Source of the DNA: Brevibacillus parabrevis
GTDB lineage: Bacteria > Bacillota > Bacilli > Brevibacillales > Brevibacillaceae
Reading direction: 5' to 3'
DNA length: 64,000 nucleotides
Assembly (NCBI RefSeq): GCF_003710905.1
Contig: NZ_RHHV01000006.1
Span: forward strand, 248,001-312,000
The notes beneath the pieces are model-generated. The model did not search any database and was not told the DNA's origin. It worked only from the letters and a program-made list of their open reading frames with translations. Made by a program: the position numbers and the translations under genes. The first letter of the stretch is position 1. Each line of letters begins with the position of its first letter. Positions 16,397 through 25,122 of the stretch are shown here, piece by piece.

Positions 16397-17230
16397 TTAC
16401 AGCGAAGACTTGCCCTTGCTGTTTTTCGCTCCCGTAACCACTACGCTTTCCAGCTTGGCCGCTTTGAGCGTCTCTTGATCGATGAGGTTCAACTCCGCCA
16501 TTCTGTTCAGGACAACGGCCTGGCGGGACTTGGCCTTTTCCCAATGCTTCACAGGCGAATACGCTTCCGGCGCCTTTGGCAAAGACGCGAGGATCGCGGT
16601 TTCCCCGATCGTCAGCGGAACTTTTCCCCCTGCTGTTGCCGCAGATTTGTTGAAGTAAAACTGGGCAGCTTCGCCGATGCCGTAGTGCCCGTGTCCGAAG
16701 TAAATCACGTTCAGGTACATTTCCAGCAGCTCTTTTTTGCTGTAGCGCTGTTCCAGTTGCAAGGCAATCGCCATTTCCTTGACTTTTCTGCCCATCGTTT
16801 TGTCATGGGTCAAAAACAGGTTGCGGGCGAGCTGCATCGTGATCGTGCTGCCCCCCTGCACGTAGGCACCTTCGCGAACATCGATCCAGATCGCCCGGGC
16901 AAGCCCGTACGGATCGACTCCCGGATGCTGCATGTACCGATGATCTTCAATTGCCACGAACGACTTCCAGACATAATCAGGCATCTCGTCGAGCTTGACG
17001 TAGGCACCGTGAGCCGGGTGCTGCACAGCCGCCAGCTTTTGGTCATCGATCCACCAGTTGCCGGCCCAGGTCAAGACAACCGGAGTCAAAATCGTGACAA
17101 TCAACATGAAAACGAGCAAAATGCCCGCTCTTTTTTTCCACGACCATGCCCGCTTTCGCGCTGGCTGGTTTACGGTTGCTGCTGCATATGGATTCGCGTT
17201 TCCCCCTACCGGGACGGAAAGCTGGTTCAT
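16397..17230 (-). CDS. Monofunctional peptidoglycan glycosyltransferase (GT51)
   Basis: A 277-residue membrane enzyme that polymerises lipid II glycan chains. A cytoplasmic Pro/Ala-rich N-terminus is followed by one transmembrane helix (GILLVFMLIVTILTPVVLTW, about 40-60). The GT51 domain then shows all main motifs: VAIEDHRYMQHPGVD (catalytic Glu), QGGSTITMQLARNLFL, RKVKEMAIALQLEQRYSKKE (second Glu) and LEMYLNVIYFGHGHYGIGEA. No transpeptidase domain follows, hence monofunctional. ATG 17230 has AAGGGGGAA upstream; the longer frame to 17302 begins before that site. Confidence 0.93.
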   Translation of the reverse strand: MNQLSVPVGGNANPYAAATVNQPARKRAWSWKKRAGILLVFMLIVTILTPVVLTWAGNWWIDDQKLAAVQHPAHGAYVKLDEMPDYVWKSFVAIEDHRYMQHPGVDPYGLARAIWIDVREGAYVQGGSTITMQLARNLFLTHDKTMGRKVKEMAIALQLEQRYSKKELLEMYLNVIYFGHGHYGIGEAAQFYFNKSAATAGGKVPLTIGETAILASLPKAPEAYSPVKHWEKAKSRQAVVLNRMAELNLIDQETLKAAKLESVVVTGAKNSKGKSSL

Positions 17231-17339
17231 GCTACATTCCCCCTTGCCTTGCAGTACACCTTCATTGTAAGGAAGGGGGATGTTTTCTCCCATCGAATCC
17301 ACTTACAGCAAGCTTACAATTTCGTAAGGCTTGCCCCGA

Positions 17340-18920
17340 TCAATAGCGGTGCGTTCCGGCCTCCTGCTGGCGCAGCTCGATCCGTCTGATCTTGCCCGAT
17401 GTCGTTTTCGGCAGTTCCTGGACAAATTCGATCTTGCGCGGATATTTGTACGGCGCAGTCAATGTCTTGACATGATCCTGAAGCTCGGCAACCAGCCCGT
17501 CAGACGGCGTCTGGCCTTTTTTCAAAATCACAAACGCCTTCACCACATGTCCGCGCTCCGGATCGGGACTGGCAACCGCCGCGCACTCGGCCACTGCCGG
17601 ATGCTTGACCAGCGCATCTTCCACTTCGAATGGCCCGATCGTATAGCCGCCAGAGATGATGATGTCATCCGAGCGGCCTTCGAACCAGATGTAGCCGTCC
17701 TCATCCATCTGCCCCTGATCGCCCGTAACGTACCAGTCGCCACGGAAAGCTCTCGCCGTGCGCTCGGGATCGTCCAGGTACCCTTTGAACAGCGCCACCA
17801 GATTGCGGTCAATGGCAATATCGCCGACTTTGCCGACGGGCAGCTCGTGCCCTTCCTCGTCAATAATCGCGATCCGCACGACTGGCGAAGGCTTGCCCAT
17901 CGAACCAGGCTTCGGCTCCATGCCGACAAAGGTACCGACCAAAAGCGTGCTTTCCGTCTGTCCATAGCCGTCGCGCACCGTCAACGCAAATTCGCGGCGG
18001 AACGTGTCAATCACTTCCCGATTCAACGGCTCGCCTGCCGAACATGCCGAGCGCAGCGCTTGCAGCTTGTACTGCGACAGATCGGATACTTTTGCCATCA
18101 GCCTGTATTCGGTTGGCGTAGCACACAGCACGGAAACGGGGTAATTTTGCAAAATAGTCAAATAGTTTTCGGCAACGAACCGTCCTTTGTAGACGAACGC
18201 CGTCGCTCCCATCCCCAACGTGGATACGAACGGACTCCAGATCCATTTCGCCCACCCAGGGCCTGCTGTCGCCCAGACCAGGTCGCCTTCGCGCACATCG
18301 AGCCACTGCTTGGCTGCTACCGCCAGATGGGCGAACGGCCAGCCGTGGACGTGCATGACGCCTTTTGGCCCGCCTGTCGTCCCGGACGTGTAGGACAAAA
18401 ACGCAAGCTCGTCAGCGTCCGTATCTGCTGCGGTACATTCTTCACTCTGCCCTTCCATCAGTCCGGCAAGCGATACCCAGCCGTCTTTGCCTGCTCCTGT
18501 TGTGATGTAATGCGTCAAGCTTGGGCAGTTGCCGCGAGTCGGCTCCACCTCGTCCATCACCCCGTCAAAGCTGATGACTGCTTTCGCTCTGGCGTGGTTC
18601 ACCCGATATTCGATGTCTTTGTAGCGCAGCATTTCCGATCCGGGCATGATGACGGCGCCCAGCTTCAGCAAGGCGAGGTACAGTCCGTAGGCAAGTGTGC
18701 CGCGAGAGACGAGCACCAGCACCCGATCCTTTTCGCCAATCCCGATGGAGCCAAGTGCATTGGCGATGCGATTGGAATAGCGGCGCAACTCCTCATAGGT
18801 CAAAATGTGTTCGTTTCCTTGCTCGTCCAACTCCCAGACAGCGCGTCTTTCCGGGTTCTTTTTCGCCCACTCATCGACTTGCGCCGCGAAGTTGTATTTG
18901 ACTGGCATGTTCAATTTCAA
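17340..18920 (-). CDS. AMP-forming acyl-CoA synthetase (MbcS/YtcI-like)
   Basis: A roughly 526-residue ANL-superfamily ligase: phosphate loop LSYTSGTTGGPKGVMH, A5 motif DGYGQTES, A7 YVTGDQGQMDEDGYIWFEGR, and C-terminal lysine motif LPKTTSGKIRR. The WATAGPGWAKWIWSPF stretch is typical of medium-chain and branched-chain acyl-CoA synthetases rather than acetyl-CoA synthetase (inference from family). I prefer TTG at 18920 (LKLNMPVKYN) after GGGGGTG; ATG 18908 is the alternative. It is monocistronic. No CoA-pathway neighbours indicate the substrate. Confidence 0.88.
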   Translation of the reverse strand: MKLNMPVKYNFAAQVDEWAKKNPERRAVWELDEQGNEHILTYEELRRYSNRIANALGSIGIGEKDRVLVLVSRGTLAYGLYLALLKLGAVIMPGSEMLRYKDIEYRVNHARAKAVISFDGVMDEVEPTRGNCPSLTHYITTGAGKDGWVSLAGLMEGQSEECTAADTDADELAFLSYTSGTTGGPKGVMHVHGWPFAHLAVAAKQWLDVREGDLVWATAGPGWAKWIWSPFVSTLGMGATAFVYKGRFVAENYLTILQNYPVSVLCATPTEYRLMAKVSDLSQYKLQALRSACSAGEPLNREVIDTFRREFALTVRDGYGQTESTLLVGTFVGMEPKPGSMGKPSPVVRIAIIDEEGHELPVGKVGDIAIDRNLVALFKGYLDDPERTARAFRGDWYVTGDQGQMDEDGYIWFEGRSDDIIISGGYTIGPFEVEDALVKHPAVAECAAVASPDPERGHVVKAFVILKKGQTPSDGLVAELQDHVKTLTAPYKYPRKIEFVQELPKTTSGKIRRIELRQQEAGTHRY

Positions 18921-19152
18921 ATGACACACCCCCACTTTGTTTACCTTTGTTTACGTATGTAAAAAGACACTTCGACGTTTTTTTAATTTTTCCTCTTTAC
19001 ACTCTATTCAAACAAAAGAAAAACAGCGTCATGATACAAAAATTGGCACGCCATACGGGCGAAACGATTATGGCACTTCCTACGTCATACATAACAAAGG
19101 CTCCCATGCAGATGCACGAGAGCCGATTCGAACTGATGACACTGTATGAAGG

Positions 19153-20058
19153 TTACAGAACGCGCTTGACTTTGACAACACGCTTTTCCCAGTTCGTCCC
19201 ATCGTACTTGGAGTATGTCACACCAGGACTGCCGTACGTGTGCAAGATTTTGCCGTTTCCAGCATAGATCGCCACGTGCGTGATCCGGTCGGAGGAGCTG
19301 TTGGCGGAAGCCTTCATGAAGAGCAGGTCACCTTTTTGCAGGTTCTTCTTGGACACAGTCGTACCTACTGTGGATTGCTGGCGGGAGTCGCGCGGCAACG
19401 TGATTCCCGCTTCCTTGAAGACGCGCTGCGTGAAGGAAGAGCAGTCAAACGTTTTGGTGCTGCTGCTGGAAGAACCGTACTTGTATTTCGTTCCCATATA
19501 CTTTTCACCGATCTTGATTACTTTGTTGGCAAGATCGCTTGGAGCTTGTTGTGTATCGTCTCCGGAATTATCCGAAGAGCTTGTCTCTTCCAAAATGCGG
19601 CGAGCCCCTACGAATTTGTCGCTGTACTCGGAATAGCTTTTCACGACAACGGCATCCTCGCCTTGGGAGGAATAGACGAATTGATCATTGCCTATGTATA
19701 TTCCCATAAAAGATGCGCTTCCGCTTCCTGTCGATGAGAAGAATACCAGGTCTCCCGGCTCAACGCTGTCTTGGGAGACTTTTTTGCCTGCCTTGGACAA
19801 GCTTGAGATCGTGCTGCCGATTGTGATGCCGACTTGTTTGTACGTATACGTAGCCAGCTCTGCGGAACCGAATTGTTTTGGACCTTTTGCTTTATATTCA
19901 TAATCTTTCCCAATCAGCGATGTGGCAATATTGACTACATCAGATTGTTTTGAATCTTGCGTCTTAGCGGCCGCCTGTCCAACTTGACCACCCATTAACA
20001 GGGACGTACTCAGTAGGACTGCTATTGTTGACTTCATTACCCAATCTCGTTTCGTCAC
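19153..20058 (-). CDS. Secreted protein with two NlpC/P60-like domains, first one degenerate
   Basis: A 301-residue exported protein. The signal peptide is STIAVLLSTSLLMGGQVGQA. The first NlpC/P60-like unit (about 35-150) has PKQFGSAELATYTYKQVG where a catalytic Cys would be expected, so it is probably inactive. The second (about 175-300) has FDCSSFTQRVFKEAG (nucleophile Cys), RITHVAIYAGNGK (His) and ILHTYG (third residue), and should be a DL-endopeptidase. GTG at 20058 follows AAGGAGG; the ATG at 20103 precedes that site. It is monocistronic. The inactive unit may be a substrate-binding or autoinhibitory module. Confidence 0.82.
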   Translation of the reverse strand: MTKRDWVMKSTIAVLLSTSLLMGGQVGQAAAKTQDSKQSDVVNIATSLIGKDYEYKAKGPKQFGSAELATYTYKQVGITIGSTISSLSKAGKKVSQDSVEPGDLVFFSSTGSGSASFMGIYIGNDQFVYSSQGEDAVVVKSYSEYSDKFVGARRILEETSSSDNSGDDTQQAPSDLANKVIKIGEKYMGTKYKYGSSSSSTKTFDCSSFTQRVFKEAGITLPRDSRQQSTVGTTVSKKNLQKGDLLFMKASANSSSDRITHVAIYAGNGKILHTYGSPGVTYSKYDGTNWEKRVVKVKRVL

Positions 20059-20273
20059 TTTCTTTTCCTCCTTGTTATGTTGTGGCACCCGTCTTGGGTA
20101 CATGGACAGATTACCGCAGGAGGAAACAGGAGGATAAGACCGTAAAATTTACCAATTCAGGAATTAGTAGCATCGGACTACTCAGAAAACAAGCGGCAAA
20201 GTAGGCTGTTCTTGCCTTTTAGTTCCATAGCACCAGAAGCCATTGAGAAACGATTTCAATGGCGCGATGCACG

Positions 20274-20317
20274 AAAAAAACCCATCTTCTGCCTGATCAT
20301 GTCAGAAGATGGGTTTT
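20274..20317 (-). terminator. Terminator of the FAH-family gene
   Basis: Perfect arms CCCATCTTCTG/CAGAAGATGGG, followed on the minus strand by seven T and on the plus strand by TTTTCTC. The 20104-20273 leader of the NlpC/P60 gene shows no recognisable riboswitch. Confidence 0.88.
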
Positions 20318-20338
20318 CTCTTGGCGGAGTAAGGCTCG

Positions 20339-20968
20339 TTATCCTTTCAATCTGGCGGTAAACTGGCCCCGCTCTTCGTCGCCCCATTTGAGTGTCAGCA
20401 CATCGCCGTCTGCCACTGGCCCGACACCCGCTGGTGTTCCCGTGTAAATGATGTCGCCAGCTCCCAGACCGAAATGTTCTTCTACATAAGCCAAAATCGT
20501 TTCCAGATCAAAGATGACGTCGCTAATATTGCCTCGCTGAACTTGCTCGCCGTTTTTATGCAGCGAAAAGTCGGCTTGCTGCAAGGCAGACAGCCCCGAG
20601 AACGGCTGAAACGGCGTCAAGATTGCGGAATTTTTAAACCCTTTGGCAAGCAGCCACGGATGGCCAGCGCTTTTCAGCTCGCTTTGCACATCGCGCAACG
20701 TAAAATCAATGCCCAAGGCGACTTTGTCAATCACCTGCTCAAGTGCACAGCCTGGCTCATACGGTCTTGCGATATGCACGACAATCTCCGCTTCATAATG
20801 AAGCTCGCCGCGCGTGCCAGGCAGCGCGATTTCCTGCCCGTTCGTCATGGCCAAAGCGTGTGTCGGCTTGGCAAATATCATCGGCTTTTTCGGTACGTCA
20901 TTCCCCAGCTCAGCCGCGTGCAGTCGGTAGTTGCGGCCCACACAGTATATATTGCGGATTTGTTCCAT
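20339..20968 (-). CDS. Fumarylacetoacetate hydrolase-family protein
   Basis: A 209-residue single-domain FAH protein: IYCVGRNYRLHAAELGN, KPTHALAM, LHYEAEIVVHIAR (metal-ligand Glu residues), GIDFTLRDVQSELKS and IYTGTPAGVGPV. These are the standard blocks of acylpyruvase/oxaloacetate-decarboxylase-like members. The exact substrate is not assignable. ATG 20968 is preceded by AAGGAGAGG; the frame's earlier ATG at 21004 lacks a site. Possibly cotranscribed with the hypothetical gene upstream, 72 bp away. Confidence 0.88.
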   Translation of the reverse strand: MEQIRNIYCVGRNYRLHAAELGNDVPKKPMIFAKPTHALAMTNGQEIALPGTRGELHYEAEIVVHIARPYEPGCALEQVIDKVALGIDFTLRDVQSELKSAGHPWLLAKGFKNSAILTPFQPFSGLSALQQADFSLHKNGEQVQRGNISDVIFDLETILAYVEEHFGLGAGDIIYTGTPAGVGPVADGDVLTLKWGDEERGQFTARLKG

Positions 20969-21040
20969 TTTTGTCCTCTCCTTATGAAAGCTTGTCGCTC
21001 CCATTTACTATATCATGGCAGAGAGGACGGCAAAAGCCGC

Positions 21041-21574
21041 TCAATACTCGTCAAAGCAGTTGTCATAGCCCGGCCACAGCCTTGCGTTTCCTCTGGCCTC
21101 CACTTCAAATACGGTATCGCAAATCGCTTCCAGCGCGCTCTCCAAATCCGTTGCTTCATCAGAAGCCCACATGAACCCGTAGCGGAGTCTGACCATTTGT
21201 TCGTTCTTTTCATACAGGACGAACTCCAGCTGCTGGTGCTGCTCAATGACCGCTTTGCGCGCCAGAACGGTTGCGTCGAGCGAAAACAATCCATCCCACT
21301 CCGAGATGACATAAGTGGAAGTCACCTCGATCCAGAGAGCGCAAGCATCGTTTTTCCGGCGAAAGACAACAGAGTCTTCGCGATAAAATCCGTATCCAGA
21401 AGGAAGGGCGCCTTGAAGCTTGAATGCAATTCCTACAGGCAAGTCTTCCGGCTTCAGTGCTCCGACAAACCTTCCCGGCAAAAGATAGTATTCATCTTGC
21501 TGGCAAGAGCTGAGAGGCTCCCCCATCACGAGCACGCGCTGGTTCTTTTTCTCGCCTGTCACCTGTACGTACAT
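21041..21574 (-). CDS. Hypothetical protein (177 aa)
   Basis: Not recognised. It is soluble, with no signal peptide or membrane segment. The N-terminal half is beta-rich (MYVQVTGEKKNQRVLVMGEP, LLPGRFVGALKPEDLPVGIAF). Later come EFVLYEKNEQMVRLRYGFM and an acidic C-terminal end, ARLWPGYDNCFDEY. AAAGGAGGT lies just upstream of the ATG. Between the FAH-family and VanW genes on the same strand, but neither suggests a role. Confidence 0.65.
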   Translation of the reverse strand: MYVQVTGEKKNQRVLVMGEPLSSCQQDEYYLLPGRFVGALKPEDLPVGIAFKLQGALPSGYGFYREDSVVFRRKNDACALWIEVTSTYVISEWDGLFSLDATVLARKAVIEQHQQLEFVLYEKNEQMVRLRYGFMWASDEATDLESALEAICDTVFEVEARGNARLWPGYDNCFDEY

Positions 21575-21731
21575 TGCGGCACCTCCTTTTCACACAGTAT
21601 GGTCACGAATGCCTGCCTCAAAACCAAATTGTGTGTGGCTCTATCCATTATTTTACTTTTCCTGAAGACAAAAAAACAGAGAGGTACATCCCAATTTGAT
21701 GTCCTCCCCGGATTTGCCTGGCTATTCGCGA

Positions 21732-22343
21732 TTAGGCACGCACGATGGCGATCACTACATCGCTGTCTTTGTATGTTTTGGCTTTCACTTTAACGGGAAA
21801 ATCGTACGGATTTTGAAATTGAAAATCAAGCACACCGAAGGCAACGGTCGCATCTTGGCCCGCTGGCACGTAGCCCACAGACTTGCTGTGATTGTGGCGC
21901 TCGACGATCGTCATTCCCGCCTCCGCTGTCGCGTTGTACAGGGTGCTGGAGACTTGGCAAATCCCGCCGCCGAAATCGTCTGTAAGCTGTCCGTTCAAGA
22001 TGACGCCAGCCTGCTTCCAGCCGTCTTCCTCCAGATTGGAGTTTCCGACTTCTTTATTATAAGAAAAGACAGCTTGTGGCGCGATCTTCTCGTTGTTGAT
22101 TTTTTTCATCGCCTTTTTGATGTTGTGCTTGCGTGCATCTGTGCTGTCTTTCATCGTCGTATGGTAAAAGCCGAGGACGTCTTTGTCTTTGATGTCCATT
22201 TTGTCCAAAAAGGCTTCGCGCTGCTCAGTCAAGGAAAGCTCAGCCGTATCCAAGGCAAAGGCAGGAACGGACAAAGCGTGCGTCCATCCGGAAAACAATA
22301 AAGCCGTCATCACACCTACTCGCCAAAGCCGAAGTTTGTTCAT
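21732..22343 (-). CDS. Secreted VanW-like protein
   Basis: A 203-residue exported protein with signal peptide (GVMTALLFSGWTHALSVPAFA) and a VanW domain. Its core is FSYNKEVGNSNLEEDGWKQA, DDFGGGICQVSSTLYNAT, then GMTIVERHNHSKSVGYVPAG and ATVAFGVLDFQFQNPYDFPV. VanW is found in glycopeptide resistance clusters and in many wall proteins without a defined biochemical role. ATG 22343 has GAGGAGC upstream. It is not near a van operon here. A VanZ gene lies 2 kb upstream on the same strand but in a separate unit. Confidence 0.85.
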   Translation of the reverse strand: MNKLRLWRVGVMTALLFSGWTHALSVPAFALDTAELSLTEQREAFLDKMDIKDKDVLGFYHTTMKDSTDARKHNIKKAMKKINNEKIAPQAVFSYNKEVGNSNLEEDGWKQAGVILNGQLTDDFGGGICQVSSTLYNATAEAGMTIVERHNHSKSVGYVPAGQDATVAFGVLDFQFQNPYDFPVKVKAKTYKDSDVVIAIVRA

Positions 22344-22481
22344 GCTCCTCTTCTCCCTCGCTTCCATTCATGCTGTCTGTGTATCAGTCGGGCCTGCAAG
22401 AACCAAGCCACAACCTCGCTATCCTACTGTAGCCCATGCATGAATGAGCGAGCAACCTGCAAATCTTGGACCGCTTTCCTA

Positions 22482-22514
22482 GAAAAAGGAAGACCGCTCC
22501 CATCCGGGCGGTCT
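22482..22514 (-). terminator. Terminator after the AraC/PBP pseudogene
   Basis: On the minus strand AGACCGC-CCGGATGGGA-GCGGTCT is followed by TCCTTTTTC, 45 bp after the pseudogene's stop. Confidence 0.75.
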
Positions 22515-22559
22515 GTCCTGGCTATGTGGCTTTTCTTTTGCACAAACGGGAATGATCGC

Positions 22560-23385
22560 TCAGCCCAATGCCTGGACGACCTGCTCCAGCTTCTTGGTGT
22601 TGGCAATCATTCCGTTGTTCATCCACGTCAAAAAGTCGACCTCGTAAACGTGCTGGTTGCGAACGGCTGGAAGTGCGCTCCACACAGGATCAGCGAGTAT
22701 GTCACGCTCCGCTCCGGGCGCTTGCGTATGCCACTTGTCAAAGGTCACAAACAGATGGTCAGCTTGCAGATGCGCTAGTTGCTCCCTGGTCAGGCTGACC
22801 ATCGGTGCATGCTCCGTCTCGGTAAAACCAGGGTATTGCCGATACGGATGCAGCCCCAAATCACGATACAATACAGAGCCGCTGAACCCTTTTTCTGCAT
22901 TTGCGTACAGAAAAATATGGTCGGCGGAAATGCGCAGCGATATCTTGCAAACGGTCGTCGGTTTGCGCCAGCATTTTTTTCGTGCGCTCAATCCGCACGT
23001 CGTTCAAAAAATCGAGCGGCAGCTGCCCTGTCGCCTGTTTAAACAATCGTGTAAACCGCCAACGATCCACCTGGGCGATACGCGCCAACTCTTCTACGGT
23101 CAACGTCTCCTGGCAATAATGAAGCATGTGCTGGATCGAGCGCTCCACGGCTTCGCGCTTGTCGGGCACGCTTGCGGACTCGGCAGACAGCCGCTTGTTT
23201 TGGAACAGTAACAAAAGCAATTGCTGAAACCGAACCTGACAGGCAAACGCCGCTGTCTCCTTCTGCGCGAAACGACAGCGCATCATTTCATCCAGCCATT
23301 CCAGACAGAGCGAAAACGGAACACCTTGCACCGCTTCCCCAGCAAGGAAAGTGCTTGTACGGCTCCCCTTCTTCGCCTGGATCAT
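22560..23385 (-). pseudogene. Btr-like AraC regulator/siderophore-binding fusion, internally deleted and frameshifted
   Basis: One frame (23385-22927) encodes an AraC HTH part: TLTVEELARIAQVDRWRFTR, then FNDVRIER-like FLNDVRIERTKKMLAQTDD and RLQDIAAHF. A second frame (to 22560) encodes the C-lobe of a substrate-binding domain: RISADHIFLYANAEKG, QADHLFVTFDKWHTQ, VRNQHVYEVDFLTWM and MIANTKKLEQVVQAL. In B. subtilis Btr these are one protein. Here the second HTH helix pair and the whole N-lobe are missing at the junction near 22927, with a frame change. The N-terminal cupin part is also short. A Fur box lies 90 bp upstream. Almost certainly non-functional. Confidence 0.75.
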
Positions 23386-23472
23386 CGGCGCTGTTCGGCT
23401 TCTGCCTGTGCATCGAAAAAGCGAGCCAGTAAACTGATTGCTAGGTATCTACCATGAGCTTTTTCACTTTTT

Positions 23473-23491
23473 GAAAATGAAATTCATTATC
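23473..23491. promoter_or_regulatory. Fur box upstream of the AraC/PBP pseudogene
   Basis: On the minus strand GATAATGAATTTCATTTTC matches 16 of 19 positions of the consensus GATAATGATTATCATTATC. It sits between the two damaged siderophore genes. Confidence 0.7.
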
Positions 23492-23573
23492 ATCAACTCC
23501 GATTGTAGCGAAAAAAAGAAAACTCTTCAACCTATGTTGAAAAACTTTCTTCTGCGTCAATCGCGCTATTGTT

Positions 23574-23924
23574 TTAGTTGGCAAACAGCTTCAGCAACTC
23601 GTCCATTTTTTGGTAGTTCGCCATAATCGCGCCCGTCTGCCAGTAAGAACGCTCCACCGGATAGACGTTGCCTTTTTTCACCGCAGGGACCGTCTGCCAG
23701 ACCGAATTTTTCAACAGCTCCTGCAATGCCTGCTCGTTGCCCGCCTCTGCCCACGTTCCATTCGACGGCAAAATAATCAGATGATCAGCGTCAAGCTGCG
23801 GCAACGAGTCGCTTTGCACTGCCTGTCCGCTCGCCCCTTCTTTTGCCGCGCAGCCTGTCAGCGCAATCGCCGCTGACAATGCGAACGCCAGCAGACCCGT
23901 TTTTCTGGAACTCAACCGCTTCAC
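23574..23924 (-). pseudogene. Siderophore-binding lipoprotein with internal deletion (FeuA-like remnant)
   Basis: The 116-codon frame is open, but full-length relatives have about 310 residues. A complete lipoprotein signal (LLAFALSAAIALTGCAAKEG, lipobox LTGC) runs within fifteen residues into the C-lobe end: LDADHLIILPSNG, VWQTVPAVKKGNVYPVERSYW and YQKMDELLKLF. About 200 residues that form the N-lobe and hinge are missing in frame. A lipid-anchored fragment may still be made but cannot bind siderophore as FeuA does. GTG 23924 follows TAGGAGTGG. A Fur box is just upstream. Confidence 0.7.
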
Positions 23925-23942
23925 ATCAACCACTCCTACAAT

Positions 23943-23961
23943 ATAAATGATTCTCATTATC
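23943..23961. promoter_or_regulatory. Fur box upstream of the truncated lipoprotein gene
   Basis: ATAAATGATTCTCATTATC matches 15 of 19 consensus Fur positions, with 15 of the last 16. It lies about 20 bp before the GTG start. Confidence 0.7.
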
Positions 23962-24161
23962 ACTGATTCACAAGCATTGTATCCCATGCCTCCCCTTCCC
24001 TCAATGCACTTTCTCGACAGTGGCGTTTATACAAAATTTGTCTGTTGCTGGTTTCCATAAAAGAAACAGCGGCGAGCCAAGACCTGAAACGAAGTCCTGG
24101 ACTGCCGCTGTTGTGAGGAATTTGGCCAAGGAAATAGTTTCCCCGTTGCGTAATGCCTGGC

Positions 24162-25094
24162 TCAATTCCAGAAATATTTCATCTCTCTAAATCCCACATC
24201 CCATAGTTGTTCATTTCCCTCAATGGTGATCGTCAGCTCATTTGCTTGTTCGAGGAAAATTTCAAACACTCCCGGCTCATGGAGTTGATCTTCTGCAGCC
24301 GCGAACAGAAACTCATGTCCATCGACGGCAACCCTTATGCTTCCAGTAAAATCCTTTTGGTCGGGAATCCCATAATACAAGGAGAGAAAAAGCTCCTTGT
24401 TGCCCAACGTATACGTGTACGTTTCCCTGTTTTTGCCTTCGACGCTGTACACATTGTATGTGGGTTCTACCTGTTGACCGCCGATTTTAAAGCTGTATGG
24501 TTTGCTTCCCGTTGCTGGATTTCCGGTGCTATCTGTCAGTTCATGTAACGCCACAAAAGGTCCTGCTTCTTTGGTGAACACGTTGTCAACAATCGCGCAA
24601 AATCCCCACACCCCGATCATCAGGACGACAATGGAAATGCCTGTCGCAGCTATATTTCTCCAGACGTTTTTGGTCCGCATGCCCAGTTTGTACGCCCCGA
24701 ATCCGATTGCTGCCCCTGATGAGTTTTGAATGACGTCGTTCACATCGAAGCTGCCGAGCAAAGTGAGCGCCTGAATGGTTTCCAGCACAAGAATGGACAG
24801 CAAAAACCATGCAATGAATCGAACAAAGCTAGTCCGGTATAGCAACGGAATCAACACGCCAAAAGGGATGAAAGCGGCAATGTTGCCAAAATCCACAAAA
24901 TCCATCAGTGTAGGATGAAGCAAATCTGCTATACTTGGCAGCTTGAAAAAACTGTCCGGTACAAAAAGAAAGGTGTAGTCGGTCATTTGCCCGATCGTAT
25001 CTAACCTGCCGAAAGCGAGAAAGATAAAATACAGAATCACCATGGTATAAAGTATGGTTAGGGCAAGAATGATCTTGCGCTGCTGGGTAGTCAT
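24162..25094 (-). CDS. VanZ-family membrane protein with C-terminal extracellular domain
   Basis: 310 residues. The first ~185 form the VanZ domain: several helices (KIILALTILYTMVILYFIFL, FGNIAAFIPFGVLIPLLYRT), the signature SILVLETIQALTLLGSFDVN followed by DVIQNSSGAAIGFGAY, and a last helix, GISIVVLMIGVWGFCAIV. A further 125-residue beta-rich tail (YSFKIGGQQVEPTYNVYSVE ... QLWDVGFREMKYFW) is not part of VanZ and probably faces outside. VanZ gives low-level teicoplanin resistance in enterococci. ATG 25094 has GGAGGAG. It is the last gene of the RR-HK-ABC operon, overlapping the permease's end region by spacing of 28 bp. Confidence 0.85.
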   Translation of the reverse strand: MTTQQRKIILALTILYTMVILYFIFLAFGRLDTIGQMTDYTFLFVPDSFFKLPSIADLLHPTLMDFVDFGNIAAFIPFGVLIPLLYRTSFVRFIAWFLLSILVLETIQALTLLGSFDVNDVIQNSSGAAIGFGAYKLGMRTKNVWRNIAATGISIVVLMIGVWGFCAIVDNVFTKEAGPFVALHELTDSTGNPATGSKPYSFKIGGQQVEPTYNVYSVEGKNRETYTYTLGNKELFLSLYYGIPDQKDFTGSIRVAVDGHEFLFAAAEDQLHEPGVFEIFLEQANELTITIEGNEQLWDVGFREMKYFWN

Positions 25095-25122
25095 GGTTTG
25101 CTCCTCCAAAGACGATTGCCTA

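Noticed and set aside
17331-18962. 543-codon plus-strand open frame antisense to the acyl-CoA synthetase gene
   Set aside because: Its length reflects codon bias of the real minus-strand gene, which has complete ANL motifs. The antisense product is Arg/His/Gln-rich with no motif or ribosome site. The same applies to other long antisense frames, for example 1465-2610, 10548-11600, 53790-55202, 55835-57115 and 61262-62827.
20104-20273. Cyclic-dinucleotide riboswitch before the NlpC/P60 gene
   Set aside because: Wall hydrolase genes often have ydaO-type leaders, but neither ydaO nor GEMM consensus blocks could be found.
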